Of a stretch of 64,000 nucleotides of DNA, positions 33,925-46,689 are shown piece by piece; positions within the stretch are counted from its first letter, which is position 1, and every line of letters begins with the position of its first letter. The notes below the pieces were generated by a model. The model did no database searches. It had not been told where the DNA came from and worked only from the letters and a program-made list of their open reading frames with translations. The stretch is from contig MU004233.1 in the NCBI GenBank assembly GCA_010405405.1, forward strand, positions 1,315,122 through 1,379,121, written 5' to 3'. The stretch comes from Microthyrium microscopicum. Lineage: Eukaryota > Ascomycota > Dothideomycetes > Microthyriales > Microthyriaceae. A program made the translations under genes and the position numbers.

Positions 33925-36103
33925 CTAAAAGTCCCAATCGCCACCAGCCTCGCCCACCAATCCAGCCTCGCCCACCAATCCAGCCTCGCCAACCAATCCA
34001 GCCTTCATCGTCTCCAACGACTTCCACCCAACGCCCTTCAACGCACCCAACTGCTCCAGATCCGTAATCAGCACTCCATCATCCGCATCACCCATCTCAA
34101 ACAGACTATTCACAATCGACTCTGCCTTCTTCGCGCCCACGCCTTTCAGCAACTTGATCTGTGCGAGATCTTTCGTGTTGATGATACGTAAGAGTTGTTG
34201 GGTACGTGGTGTAGCTGGTCCATCTTGATATACCGCGACCTTCGTACGGGCAGCTGGTTTCCGTGTCTTGGTGCGTGTAAACGAGAAGGATTCTTCAGGT
34301 TCATAGTCCGCTTGGAACTCATACTCGTCATCTTCCGGCGCCAACTGCTCCACCTGTTGTGTTTTCGAGGCCATTTTATTCTGTACATTCTGGATTTTGC
34401 GCGCAAGTTTCTCGTTGGATGGGAAGAATGGTTGGGCTAGCGTATACATTTTCAGCGCAGACGCATCTTCTCCGCGCGCCTGGTGCTGTTTTGCCATAAG
34501 GAGATATTGTAGTCCTTCCGAGTCTTCTTTCTTGGAGACACGTTCTTCGAGCGCGTTGAGGCGTTGTTGGAGATCGGAGGGGAGGGCTTGGGCGGTGGGG
34601 AGGGGGGCGGTTAGTGCTTTTTCGGCGAGTTTTTGGTCTAGACGGCGCTCGATTAGTGCTTCGATGTCTTCTTTTGACATGCCGCCTTTCGCACTATCGG
34701 AGGAGCGCGCGATCTTGGATGGCCGCGATGTGGTGTCGAAGTTTGTGGATTGGAGGGATCGTTTGGTCGAGGGTTTGGGGAGGGCGTGGGATTTGTCTTT
34801 GTAGACGCTGATTGTTTTGACGATGGGGTTGCCTTTTCGCTTGGCGGTGTTGTCGTTGATGGGTATGTTTTCGGTGGCTGTGAGTTGGCGGAGTGGTTGG
34901 CGGTTTCGTACGGGTTCGCCGATGAGGCCGAGGGAGGCGGCGGCTTTGACGGGTGGGCCTTTGAAGATGGGTTCGTTTTCGATTTCGTTGACTTCGATTT
35001 TCTTGGTGCGGTTGGCGAAGTTGAGAGATGAGAGTGTGTCTAGGTGGTATGAGCGGACTGGCGCTAAGTTTAGTATCATTACGGTGATGCCGTCGTTTTG
35101 GCCGAGGGATAGGATTCGGGTCATTTTGGATTCGCGGTAAGGAATTCGGGATTGTTTCTTGCTGATTGCTTCTACGCATTGGGCTAGGACGAAGAGTGAT
35201 TTGTTGATACTGGCGGATTCGACCATGCGGTCTTTGTTATTCTCGGTTCGGCGGTTGTCTTCTGATCCAGCTAAGTCAATAGCTGATGCTCGACTAACCA
35301 GTGTTCGATCTTCGGAGATTTGAATGATTTTTACGCAGAGGATCGCATGAGAACGAGAGGAGTGGGCGTTGAGCTGCTGTCTGTTAGTACTTGTCACGTC
35401 TATGGAGTGTAACATTGCTTACCTTTGTGGCGGAAGTGGAGCGATTCATATTCGCTTGATCGTAAAGTGCTTCAAAGTCTTTGAGAGTAGAACAAGGTCG
35501 CTCTGTAAGTCCTACTACCACGGACTTGCCTCCATTATCTCGGATTGGTAAACCAGCGAGAGTACGCTTTTCCGGAGCCTCGAAGAGATCGTATACGCGA
35601 TCATTGTAGATCTCATAATAGCTCATGGCTACTTCAACTTTCGTCGAGCTAGATGCGTCCTTTTCAATCTTTCGAGCTCTTCGATATACAGCACTTAATA
35701 GACGAGGAATAACACCACGATCTGCTAGAGTTTTCCCTCCTCGCATTGTGTGTGTCTTTCCCGTGCCTGTGACTCCATATGCGAATAGTGTGACGTCGAA
35801 TCCCTTAAAAAGGTGTTTTACGGTAGGTGCAACTGAGATAAATTGTTAGAGTTTGTCTTTTCCTATTCCTGGTGCTTCTTTAGTACCTTCGCTGTCAAAC
35901 AAATCTTGTTGTGTGGCCTCCGATCCATACACACTGTTGAATTGGAAGCTGTATTGCTCGGCATCGTTTTTGGGATTTGGTATTCTCACAACCTTTGATG
36001 GTCCTGAGGGATCAGATGCGGTTGGCGCTGTAGTAAGAATAACGTCCTTATCGAGTTCCTGGCGAAGGAGAGGGCGAATCCGGCCAACCACTTTGACAGA
36101 CAT
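33925..36103 (-). CDS. Kinesin-10 (KIF22/Kid)-like motor with C-terminal helix-hairpin-helix
   Basis: Three exons (36103-35887, 35832-35423, 35376-33925) with introns of 54 and 46 bp give 692 aa. The N-terminal motor domain shows VKVVGRIRPLL, the P-loop region GVTGTGKTHTM, switch I NAHSSRSHAI, switch II DLAGSE, and SIPYRESK-like RIPYRESKMTRIL. A short coiled region (EALIERRLDQKLAEKAL) and TPR-like helices follow. A helix-hairpin-helix pair (LLKGVGAKKAESIVNSL and LGALKGVGWKSLETM) is typical of KIF22/Kid DNA-binding chromokinesins. A role in chromosome arm movement on the mitotic spindle is inferred from that family. The extreme C terminus has a six-residue tandem repeat GLVGEA, three copies. 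The P-loop reads GTGKT, as expected for an active motor. Confidence 0.88.
33958..34011. repeat. 18-bp tandem repeat, three units
   Basis: Three near-identical 18-bp units containing CACCAATCCAGCCTCGCC lie in the last exon of the kinesin-10-like gene. In the coding (minus) sense each codes GLVGEA. The third unit differs by a single base. Confidence 0.85.
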
Positions 36104-36845
36104 TTTGAATTCGACTCAAATGTACTGAGTACCGAGTGCTGTTATGTTGGAGCTATGACGATGGACGGGGATAGACTGGTTTGGTGTGGTAGAATTGAGA
36201 GCCGAGTTAGTTAAGGTTAGTAAACTGAACCATTCCGGGGCAACGGCGTTGCTAGGGGTGAGCGCCACGTGAAATTCAACCTCAACAACCTCCAGATCCG
36301 GTTCCATCTTTCTCACCGCGCCATTCCATTTCCAGAAATAAAACATTCAACGATTTCGAATTCTGGCCAAGCGGAGCTTTTCATCCAGTCGCCATCATTC
36401 TGGTTCGTCCCGTCAGTTGACAGGCAGTGATGGATGGGCTTGCGTTTCAGCGTGGTGGTCGTGTCATCCAATAGGCGCTTCCCTCAGCGCGTAGCACTCC
36501 AATTCTTCAACATCTAAGAGCCACAGTGCCTAGAAGCTCCAGGTTGATTGTTCTGCGCGCATCGCTGCTGTTACTTGGACTGCGATGGGGTCTTGGTGTT
36601 CAGTGACGCTACTCCAGTTGAATCATCGGGCACAATGTTCTACCAAGACGTGAAACTGAGGCTGGTTCTGGCTGGCTGGCTTGCACAAGATATCAAAATA
36701 GAGTATTCGCGAACAAGGTAGTAATTCTCATAAGACAGAACGTACCCATGGTAGAAGTCTTGCCTCCCTTGGGCAATCTCCATCTTTTTCTCCAGCAAAC
36801 TACATTGTTTCTACTACGGTCGTTCCTTCAACTAATCTTCGTATC
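36104..36845. promoter_or_regulatory. Divergent promoter region, kinesin and Ser/Thr-rich protein
   Basis: A 742-bp region between the kinesin start (minus) and the secreted-protein start (plus), so it must hold both promoters. No repeat or extra gene was seen. Confidence 0.45.
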
Positions 36846-38133
36846 ATGCGCTTAGCACTGAAATTTCTGGTTGGAACTTCTATAGTTCAGGCTGGTCCTG
36901 TTCCCGGTCGAGACTTACGGTGGATGTAAGTCTTTGAAATCAAACTCATCGTCCTATCTGACTGTTTTCAGGGTGGCAAGGCAACTCAATGCCACTGATT
37001 CCGGCCAACAAATCCTCTCGACATCGCAATCAATATCGACTGCATCTTCCTCTGCTACTGGACAACTGAGTATTATACCTATATCGGAACCCACAAGTTC
37101 AGCAACAGCTAGTTCTGTCTCAACATCAATTCCTTCTTCATCCAACAACGCAACTCGACCAACATCCACGTCATCACCGCCGTCAAATCCTTCCAGTGGG
37201 TTACTAGGCATTCTCTTATCAAACTCGAGTACACCAACAAACTCCTCCAATTCAGCTTCAAACAGCTCAGGAGTAGTTGGAATAGTTCCAGCTGTGCCCA
37301 ATGACCCAGCCAATAGTCCGCCACTCACATCTTTTCCGTCTATCAATTCTGCCCGGCTTAGTACTTTGACAACAGCAATATCACAGCCTTCCATATTTGC
37401 CTCTGCATTTGGCTCGCTGGCCAATTCCTCCAGTCCAGCTTCCAATGGCTCTGGTATAGTTGGCATAGTCCCAGCCGTCCCTAATGACCCAGGAAATAGT
37501 CCACCTCTCACATCATTTCCATCTATAAGCTTTGCAACGACATCCATACTGTCAGCTGCAGCATCATTGTCTTCATCCATCGCTCCAGTGACGAGCAGTT
37601 TAGCTACTGCTACAGCCTTGCCGATAACCATACAAGTGGCATCGAGTACTGTACTTCTGCCTTCAACCCCGATGATACTATCAACCACTACAGTTTTACA
37701 ACCGACAACCATATTAGCAACTACTACAGTTCTGGAATCGACAACGAGCGTCCAGGCATTACCAAATGTGCTGCCAACAAGCTCTCCCATTCCCGCTGCA
37801 GGCGGTACCACTACAACGACCACTGCCTTTTCTGGAGTTATGGCAACCACATTTCCATTGATCGCCCCATCACCAACAACCACACCAGTTGCAAATACCT
37901 CGAATGCTCCTCTGATAGTGCCAAACCTATCTTCCATGGCTACAGTTGCGGCTCCAACTACCATGACAATCCCTCTTCCGGCTGCTAGTGGCTCAGGATT
38001 GCAGATTATTCCTATTGTCCCACCAAACGCAGTCGGAAGTGGGAATGGCGATGCAGTGACGATCACTGTTACTGAGACAGTGGCCCAAACGACAGAGACT
38101 GTTCTTATCATTTCCACCACCACGGTGGCTTGA
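36846..38133 (+). CDS. Secreted Ser/Thr-rich repeat protein
   Basis: Two exons (36846-36925 and 36972-38133) with a 46-bp intron give 413 aa. The first exon supplies a signal peptide-like start (MRLALKFLVGTSIVQA). The rest is low-complexity and rich in Ser, Thr, Pro, Ala and Val, as in heavily O-glycosylated cell-wall or extracellular mucin-like proteins. A 61-residue unit occurs twice (GVVGIVPAVPNDPANSPPL and GIVGIVPAVPNDPGNSPPL). A later zone is made of TTTVLQPTTILATTTVLEST-type repeats. There is no recognised catalytic domain and no clear GPI-anchor signal at the C terminus (ending LIISTTTVA). A wall or secreted location is inferred. The mirror frame on the opposite strand is a shadow. Confidence 0.75.
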
Positions 38134-38320
38134 ATATCAATTAGTGGTTGTAAATCAGATTTGTTCGATTAGATATACCCAGTACTTAATACTTAATATG
38201 TAGACTCCTTTTCTCATTGCCGTTTGTCCCATCGAGCACCCATTTGCCCTTCGCCATCAACCGTTTGAACCCGTGATGACCCTTCTCCTACTCTCAGCCA
38301 AATACGCATAGCACTCATCA

Positions 38321-39050
38321 CTATATCTTCGCCTGCTTCGGCCTCTTCGCATTCTTCCCATGAACATAAGAAATCCTCCTAAACGCCTCCGCCGCCTCCC
38401 CATACAACTCGCCCCTCAACACCGAATACACCCCCATCTTCCCTTTCTCCTGCCACTTTTCTGCCAACCGTATCGCAACATCCAACATCTCATCCGGCTC
38501 CGCTACCTCATCCACCACGCCATCCGCCAACGCCTCCTTCCCTGTCCACCGATGCGCCTCCAACAGCATCTTCCTCGCCACCTGCGGTCTCAGCTTCAAC
38601 CTTGGCAACGTCCCAATGCCTTCAAAATGCAGCCCCAGATCCACCGGCGGCATACTGATGAATCCACGCCTCACATTCATGATGCGATAATCGTGTGCTA
38701 ATGCAAACGGGACTGCGCCGCCGAATGTATGGCCAGTCATTAACGCGATGGTAGGATACTGAAAGTCTAGGAGGGCGGCGAGGAGCGGGAAGAAGCCATC
38801 GGCGTTAGCATGGGGATTGAGTTCTCCTTCGTCGAGATCAAGACCGGTGCAGAAGAACTTTTGGTCGGAGCCGCGGGTTATAAGGGCGCCGGTGCGGTTG
38901 GAGGCGTTGAGTTGGGCTTCGGCGGTGCGGAGGGCGGATGATTTCTTGCGCAAAGGCCTGGTTTATGCGATTCTCTGGAGGCTTGTTCAGGGTCAGAATT
39001 ATGATGTTATTATGGCGTTCGAGGGTGAGGTTTTTGAATTGCGGAGCCAT
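38321..39050 (-). pseudogene. Enoyl-CoA hydratase/isomerase family gene with an apparent frameshift
   Basis: The ATG at 39050 opens a frame reading MAPQFKNLTLERHNNIIILT to KPPENRINQAFAQEII. The continuation (ALRTAEAQLNASN, then GSDQKFFCTGLDLDE, TGHTFGGAVPFALAHDYR, SMPPVDLGLHFEGIGTLPRL, LLEAHRWTGKEA) lies in a different frame, the switch being near 38936-38946. The minus strand has no GT in the first exon stretch, so a normal intron cannot bridge them. The crotonase fold is otherwise complete to about 240 residues, with both oxyanion-hole regions present. The C terminus AKI fits the type 1 peroxisomal signal consensus, so a peroxisomal fatty-acid role is plausible for intact relatives. It is either a young pseudogene, an assembly or sequencing indel, or unusual expression. 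I cannot tell which. Confidence 0.8.
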
Positions 39051-39429
39051 TGTTGTACTAGTAATTACTACCTGGTAGTAGATACACTGGAAATTGAGAA
39101 TGAAACCCGAGGACCGGAGAATGCTTAGTTTATTGTGTAATAGATATCACGATCCAGTTGAAAGAATGAAAGGCAGCAAAGAAGTCGGATGTTGTCAGTG
39201 GTAATAATCGTGTGATCGCTCCAAACCTCGGGAATATCAAAGTGTGGGGTACATGGTTTGTATATCTTAAAACACATTCTTCGATTTGGGCTTAGATCCT
39301 TCAAGAAGTTAGCATTTCAATAATAACTTTCAAGTGTAGCCTTTGCAATGTTGCTGTCGTTATAAGAACCTAGGCTGAAGATAGGATCAACGATTGAGCC
39401 ACTCCCAGAAAGTAAAGCATTTACTTGTT
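39051..39429. other. Intergenic region upstream of the crotonase-family gene
   Basis: About 380 bp of ordinary composition without a reading frame of note, ending at a cluster of degraded MITE copies. Confidence 0.4.
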
Positions 39430-39892
39430 CAACTTCATGCCAAAATAACTGGTGTACTTCCATCAACGCCAACGGCTTCCACTGCCCTTTTTGAAATAGA
39501 GGATCCGATTTTCTCATCGTATTCCATGAAGTATCCAGACCCAAACGGACTGTCTGGCAAATAAAACACTCAATGACAAATCGTTGCTGATCGAGACCAG
39601 AAATTTCATCTGCCATACCATTGGGACCACTTTTAAAACAATATGGTGGAAATCAGAGAATACCGTATGGCCTTTACAAGGTGCGGTGGTAGACACCGAA
39701 CTTGATGGGAGAGCATCAATTACTTCGTCGACTCGGACATTTGATGATCATTAACAACTTTATCTCCCAATGTGCTTGAAAACCAGGTCTTAGAATATCG
39801 AATACAATGAGAATCAAAGAGTTCGCTCATTGATATTTGCAGTGGCAGACATCACATTCGACGGGGAAAATGCCATTTATTCTGACTTGTTG
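39430..39892. mobile_element. Two degenerate MITE copies, head to tail
   Basis: The left copy starts CAACTTCATGCCAAAATAAC. Its inner motif appears in reverse orientation (GGCAAATAAAACACTCAATG, compare the GAGTGCTTTATTTGCC of copy 4). A second degenerate copy follows, with ATATCGAATACAATG matching the interior of copy 2 and ending around AAATGCCATTTATTCTGAC. No target duplications remain. These are older than copies 1-4. Confidence 0.65.
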
Positions 39893-39924
39893 GAAAAGTG
39901 GAAATGTTGGCAAAGCTGAGCACT

Positions 39925-40109
39925 CAATGGCATGGCGCGATAAATGGAGTTCTCCCAGCAAATCTGATGGCAGCCACCAACGCTCTTGAGTATTAAATCA
40001 TTCGAATTTAAACGTCCTTCGTCGCACATAAAAGCACTCAATAAAAGAGCGTAGCGCTTGGAGCCAACGAGGCTGATGGAAGAATGCCATTTATTGTGAC
40101 GAGTGGTTG
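39925..40109. mobile_element. MITE copy 7 (about 185 bp, diverged)
   Basis: Starts CAATGGCATGGCGCGATAAA and ends GCCATTTATTGTGACGAGTG plus GTTG. The inverted terminal words (TGGAGTTCTCCCAGCA and GCTGATGGAAGAATGCCA) are imperfect and no target duplication is evident. It lies 65 bp left of the Mutator-like element's target duplication. Confidence 0.7.
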
Positions 40110-40183
40110 GGAGGGAAACTTTGACAAGGCTGAGCACTTTTCAGCCTTGCGCTAGGCTGCGTTGGTGCACTGCCACATGGTTC

Positions 40184-40239
40184 CAGGAGAAGTTTCTACT
40201 CCCCCCTTCTAGAGGCCCCCCCTATCCAGAGACCCCCCT
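40184..40239 (+). repeat. MULE left terminal inverted repeat (56 bp)
   Basis: Starts CAGGAGAAGTTTCTACTCCC. It contains three C6-C7 runs separated by TTCTAGAGG and TATCCAGAGA, so the complementary strand has three long G-runs. It matches the reverse complement of 55924-55979 except at five positions. Confidence 0.93.
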
Positions 40240-41294
40240 TTAGGGATCCTAGCGCGCTATTGCTATAGCTATCTTTTATATAGAGACGCTATTTAAAAGC
40301 TAGCTATAGTAATAGCGCTATTAGTTAGTATTAAATTAGATACTAATCTAGAAGGCCTTTTTAAAAGAAATATAAATCCTTTAAAATTATATTATAACCT
40401 TAAATTTAGTATTAGAATATATTAATTTTTATAAATAAGAAGATTAAAAATAGCTAACTTTATTTACTAAATTACGTATAATTACTAAATTCTATAAATA
40501 TAAGAATTATATCCTAATTTATTATAAGAACTAGACTTTTAGTTTATATTCTTTAGATTAATATATTTACCTCTAATAAGCTTTCTCTTCTTTTATTTTA
40601 GACTCTAAGTCTTAATTTTAAGGATTTCTAATAGTAAAAAAAAGGAATTAGAATTAAATTTAAGATTAAGAATAAAGATAAGACTTATAGTATAATTAAT
40701 TATATTATCTTTATCTTCTTTAAAGTTAAAATAGTACTTCTTAATAATTTAAAAAAAGTAGATTTAATTTATAAATTCTATAAAATCTTTACGTAAATAT
40801 TAAATTATAGTAATAATATATAAGTAGAGAAATAACTTATCTTACTAATATAAATAGCTATAAGATTAAATATAAAGACTTAATCTATAGTCCTTTATAT
40901 TTTACTAGTTCTTACTACGTATTTAATTAATTACTAAAGCTTTAAAAATATTATTATTAATACTACTCTAAGAATTAACTATATATAATAAAAATTAAGC
41001 TCTATTTAACTTAAAATATTCTTAAAATAAATTTTATATATATAAAATAAAGAATATATATAAAATTAAGTAATAAAAAGGTAAATATTTAAGAATAATA
41101 GTAATAGTATAAGATTAATCTATACGCTTTTATATAATATAGTTCTAAATAACGTTAAGTATAAAAAGAGAATAATTCTCTCTTATAAAAAATATAGTAA
41201 TATTAATAGATTTAATATAGTTTAAAGTTATTATACTATATTTTAGATTCTTAAAATCTTTAAGAACCTATTATTTAGAAAAATAGAAATAGAT
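40240..41294. repeat. MULE interior, left piece
   Basis: About 1.05 kb of RIP-altered, TpA-rich DNA between the left TIR and the Copia insertion. If the transposase reads on the minus strand, this piece corresponds to its C-terminal part and 3' end. No intact frame remains. Confidence 0.6.
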
Positions 41295-41299
41295 AGTCT

Positions 41300-44200
41300 T
41301 ATAAGAACAGGAATACGAGTAGCGCCGTTATAAAGGTATAGAAAGGATATAATTGAACTAGTGTAAACTAGCGTATTATATTATATACTAAATAATAGTG
41401 TATAGAATCTCTAAAGCCTCTAGAATTAGGAGGAATTCTAGGGCATTAAATATACCTAAGGGAATAAAGATTATCTTAACCTTTGTTAGTAATCTACAAA
41501 GATCTAATAAAGATCTTTAATTAGATTATAAAGATCTTTAATTAGATAATAAAGACTATAAAGAACTAATAGCTAAATAGGTTAGTTCTAAAAGAATACT
41601 AGTATTAAATCTAGTTATTCTTATACGCTCCCTTAATATTTATTCTATTAGAATTTAATTTATTTAAGGTGTTTTTTAACTATAGTTAGACCTACTAACT
41701 ATATCTTCTTATAATCTAGTATTTTAGATTATATTATAACTAGTAATATAGTTATATTTTAACTTTTCTAATAAGTTAATTTAGTAAGTAGATTTCTTAC
41801 TTTCTTTATTATTTCTAGCTTTTTAGCTATTTTATTTATTTATCTTCTAACTCCTAGATTAGGTGCTAAGTAATTAAATATAATAGAATTTAATCCTTTA
41901 GTAAATATATCTACTAGCTAATTCTTAGTATTAATATAATTTAATACTACTATTTTATTTTGTACGTTTTCTTTTATAAAGTAATATTATATATCTATAT
42001 ATTTAGATCTAGCGTAATATTCTAGATTATTAGCTAGTTCTATAGTAGATTTACTATCTATAAATATATTAATAGATTTATATTTAATTACGTTAATTTC
42101 ATTAAGTAATTCTTTTAGAAACATTAGTTCTTTAACTATTTCTTTTAAAGTAATATATTCTGCTTTGTAACTAGATAATGCTACGAATTTCTATAGTTTA
42201 CTAAACTAACTAATTACGTTATTTCCTAATTTAAATACGTAATTAGTAGTAGATTATCTAGAATCTAAATTACCCTCCTAATCTAAGTCTAAGAATCCTA
42301 TTAATTCTATATTAGATTAAGTTATTTTATACTAGTTACTAGCTATATAAACTAGTTTATAATCTTTAGTATAATTTAGATATTTCTATACTTTATCTAA
42401 TAATTTAAAGTATTCTTCTAAAGGATTAGCTATAAATCTAGCGTAGAAATTAATAGAATATGCTATATTTAGCTTTATTTTAGTAGTTAAATAAATTAGC
42501 GCTTCTACCTATTATTAGTATAGTTTTAAATTAATTAAATTAATATTTTTATTGCTATTTTTTCTACTTTTAATATCTAGTTCTATAGATATAGAATAGA
42601 GCTTTAAATCCTTTTTATTAAATCGTTTAATAATATTATTTAAATATTTTTCTTAGCTTAATTCTAGTATTCTTCTAGATCTATCTCTTTTAATTTAAAT
42701 TTCTAGAAATATATTTACTTTACTTAAGTTAGTTACTTTTAAGTCTAAATATAATTTAGTATAAAGATTATTAATATCTTTTAAACTTAGGCTAAATACT
42801 AATATATTATCTACGTAAATAAGAATTATAATATTAAACTCTATATTCTTATATAAGCATAGTAAGATAATTTAAATCTATACTTATTTAATACTATAGT
42901 TAGATAATTAAGCTATAGTCTAGGAGACTATTTTAAGCTATATAGTACTTTATTTAGCTTATATACTTTATTTTTAGTATTTTCTATTATAAATCTAATT
43001 AGTTATTCTAGATAAATATCTTTATCTATTTTAGCGTAAATAAATACGTTTTTAATATCTTATTACTATACTTCTAAATTTAGTAAATTACTTATAGAAA
43101 ATAATATTCTATAAGCTTCTACTCTATACGTAAATACATAGGTTTTATTATAATCTAAACCTAGTTCTTATATAAATCCTTTTACTACCTATTTAGCTTT
43201 ATATTTAACTAGATTATTAAGAGCGTCTATTTTAATTTTATATACCTAGCAGCCTCTAAGAACCTTTAAATTTATAGAATAATCTACTAAATTCTAAGTC
43301 TTTTATAGTTCTAATTTATCTACTTTAGCTTTTATAGCTTTTAACTATTTATTTTTATCTAAGCTTTTAATAGCTTAATTATATGTTTTAAGTTCTTTAT
43401 TTAGCAGATTACTTTCTATTATAATAAATACGTTATCTTCTTCTAAATTAGCTAAATCTAGGGTTATATTATTATTAATAGTAGGTTTATTAATTATAAT
43501 ACTAGCTATTTTAACTTAATTTTTTAAGTTATCTATTTTAATAACGTTAATTTAATTAATATTATTTTCTACTACTTTATTTTTTATAATAAAATCTATT
43601 AGCTCCTTTTTTTTATAATTTTCTATATTATAAAGTTCTTTTTTATAATATTTATTTTTAAATATAACTAAATCTTTAACCCATTAAGTAGATTTAGATT
43701 TAATATTATAGATTTTAAATATATTAGTGCCTAGGCTAACTAGAATTCTAGGTTTTGCCTTAAAATCTAGCTTTTTTAAACCTATACTTTTATCTTTATA
43801 TAAAACTATAAATCTAAAGATTTTTAACTAATTTAATTTTAGTTTTATATTATATTTATACTTATAGAGTATTTTATTATCTAGGCTACTATTTAGCGTT
43901 TTATTATAAATATAAATAGCTATTAAAGTAGCTTCTCCTTAAAAGGTTTTAAGTAGATTACTCTCTTTTAATATTATATTTATTTTAGTAATAATTATAT
44001 AGTTATAAATTTCTATTATACTATTTTGTTTATATATATAAGGAGCACTATATTCTTATCTAACGCCTTCTTCTTTTAGAAAGTTATTAAGCTTTCTATT
44101 TTTAAATTCTTAACCTTTATTAAATTTAAAAGTAATTAATCTTCTTTTATTATTACTATTATTATAATAGTATTTATTTTTAACTAAACGTTTAATTTCT

Positions 44201-46684
44201 ACTATATTAGGATATATTTTATCCTTAGTACGTAGTAAATATATTTCTAAATATCTAGTAGTAACGTCTATAGCTAGTAGAATATAATAGAAACTATTAA
44301 AAGTAGTTAGATTTATAGGGCTATATAAATTAGCTACTATCTTATCTAAGAAGTATTTTAGTTTCTTTATTATATTTTTATTTTTACAATTAGTTAATTT
44401 ACTTTTAATATATATATTATATTTACTAGAATTAAATTTACCTAAATTTATAATAGCTATTAATTTAGCTTTATATAATAGATATAATTTTCTACTAGAA
44501 GTATATTCTAGTCTTTTATACTATACTAAGGTAAATAGCATTACTAGCTTTTTAGCTTTCTTTTTATTATTATTACTTATGATAAAAGTAGTTATTCTAG
44601 AAATAAAATAATTCTCTATATCTAATTTAAGTAGATATAAGTTATTAACTTTAAGAGCTATTATAATAAGCTTTTTATCTTTATAAATTAGAGCTATATT
44701 ATCTTTAAATTCTATAGTAAAATTAGAAGATAACTTACTTATAGAAATTAAATTAACGCCTAGATTAAGATAATATAAATAGTCTTTTAATTTAAATAAT
44801 ATTTTACTAAGTCTAACTACTATATCTCTAATTCTAGTAGCTATAATAGTACCTACTTTATCCTAATTAATAGGAATATTATATAGTTTAAAATAATAAA
44901 ACTATATCTTATCTACTATTAAATAAGAACTAGCCCCTAAATCTAATATAAAATTAGTAGGTTTACTTATAGTAGAAGGTAATAATACGTATGCTTATTC
45001 CTTAGTATTTAAGTAATTTATAATATCTTTATAAGCGCCTAGTATCTTAAGCTTAATAATATTAGATTCTTTGCTTTTAGTACTTTTATTATCTAGATCT
45101 AGATTAAAGTCTAGCTCTATTAATAAATCTAGGTTAGAACTAGTAGTAACTAGTACCTAATCTTCTATTCTAGCTTAAATAAGCTTAGTAGATTTAGATT
45201 TCTTACTAGAATCTTTTAAAATCTTGTTATTATTTAGCGTCTTTTAAGTTATTAATTTAATTCTTAGCTTACTATAGTTAATAGTAATATTAGCTCGTTC
45301 TTAATGTTTAAATAACTCTCTAGTTCTTAGAGAATATTTAGCTATATTTAGATTATTATTAGATCTAGATCTAGATTCTTATTCATCTATTTTGCCTTTA
45401 TAATAAAACTAATAGCTTACTAAGTAATAGCCTATCTTTTTATAGTAGTAGTACTATTTACTAGAATTAAGTTAATTATTATATCTAGCGCTATATTAGT
45501 TATTAGATCTATTATTAGATCTATAATTATTATAGAGTGCTATTTCTTTTTCTAAGTATTCTTATCTTCTAAATTCGTTTAGTAAGTTAGTAAATAGAAC
45601 TTCTAAATCTATCTTTAGTATCTTATTATAGTAAGATTATATAATAATACTAACAAAAGTGTTATAGCTTAATATTAGCCTATTAAGTAACTAGGTAGCT
45701 ACGACCTATTTTAGTAATTATATATCTTTTAAAATAAGTTAATTAAATAATGATTTAATTTAATTTAGAAACTCTTCTATAGAGTTAAATTAAGTTAGGC
45801 TAATATTAAAGAATTCCTTATAAATAAGGAATTTACTAGAGAAACCTTTAGAACTATATAAATTACTAAGAGCTATCTAGGTCTCTAAAGCTATATTATA
45901 TTTACTAACTTATAGTAAGAGTCTATTATCTAAGGCTAGCCTAATATAGAATAATACTTTAGCGTCTATTTTAGCCTAAATAACTACGTTATCTTTAATA
46001 GCCTTATCTATCTCTTTATTTACTAGAATAGTATATATTTATAGCTTCTATATATTATAATTATTAGAACTACGTAATTTCGTAATCTTATAAGGATCTA
46101 TAGCTTCTTATTAGTTAAATCTAATAGTACTAAAAATTTAAAGCTAAAATATCTATTTTTAGTAAAGATATTATTAAGTAATATTAGTTAAATTTACTTA
46201 TTCTTATATAGAAGTAATAGAGTATAGTTAAAATATATATATAAGGATATGGCGTTTAAAGCTTCTTATTAGTTAAATACTTACTAGCATTGTTTCTTTA
46301 TTCTTAAAGAGGTTAGTTTTAATTAAATACTTTTTAGCTTTATTCTAGGCTTATAACCTATAAGAATAGGAATATAAGTAGCGCCATTATAAAGATATAG
46401 AAAGGATATAATTAGACTAGTATAAACTAGTATATTATATTATATACTAAATAATAGTATATAGAATCTCTAAAGCCTCTAGAATTAGGAGGAATTCTAG
46501 AGCATTAAATATACCTAAGGGAATAAAGATTATCTTAACCTTTGTTAGTAATCTATAAAGATCTAATAAAGATCTTTAATTAGATTATAAAGATCTTTAA
46601 TTAGATAATAAAGACTATAAAGAACTAATAGCCAAATAGGTTAGTTCTAAAAGAATACTAGTATTAAATCTAGTTATTCTTATA
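41300..46684 (-). mobile_element. Ty1/Copia LTR retrotransposon, nested, RIP-degraded fossil
   Basis: A 5,385-bp element with two 326-bp LTRs (41300-41625 and 46359-46684) and a perfect 5-bp target duplication AGTCT (41295-41299 and 46685-46689). Copia-type reverse transcriptase signatures are recognisable on the minus strand around 42.9-43.3 kb, with integrase-like sequence near 44 kb and a gag-like part near 45.3-46.2 kb. It is a different lineage from the 22.6-kb Copia element by LTR sequence and length. It is thoroughly broken, with many breaks, and not active. The two LTRs differ mostly at transition sites. Confidence 0.92.
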
Positions 46685-46689
46685 AGTCT

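Noticed and set aside
36954-38123. A 389-codon frame on the minus strand opposite the Ser/Thr-rich gene
   Set aside because: It mirrors the low-complexity plus-strand coding sequence. The plus strand has a signal peptide, a clean intron and a sensible repeat structure, so the minus frame is a shadow.
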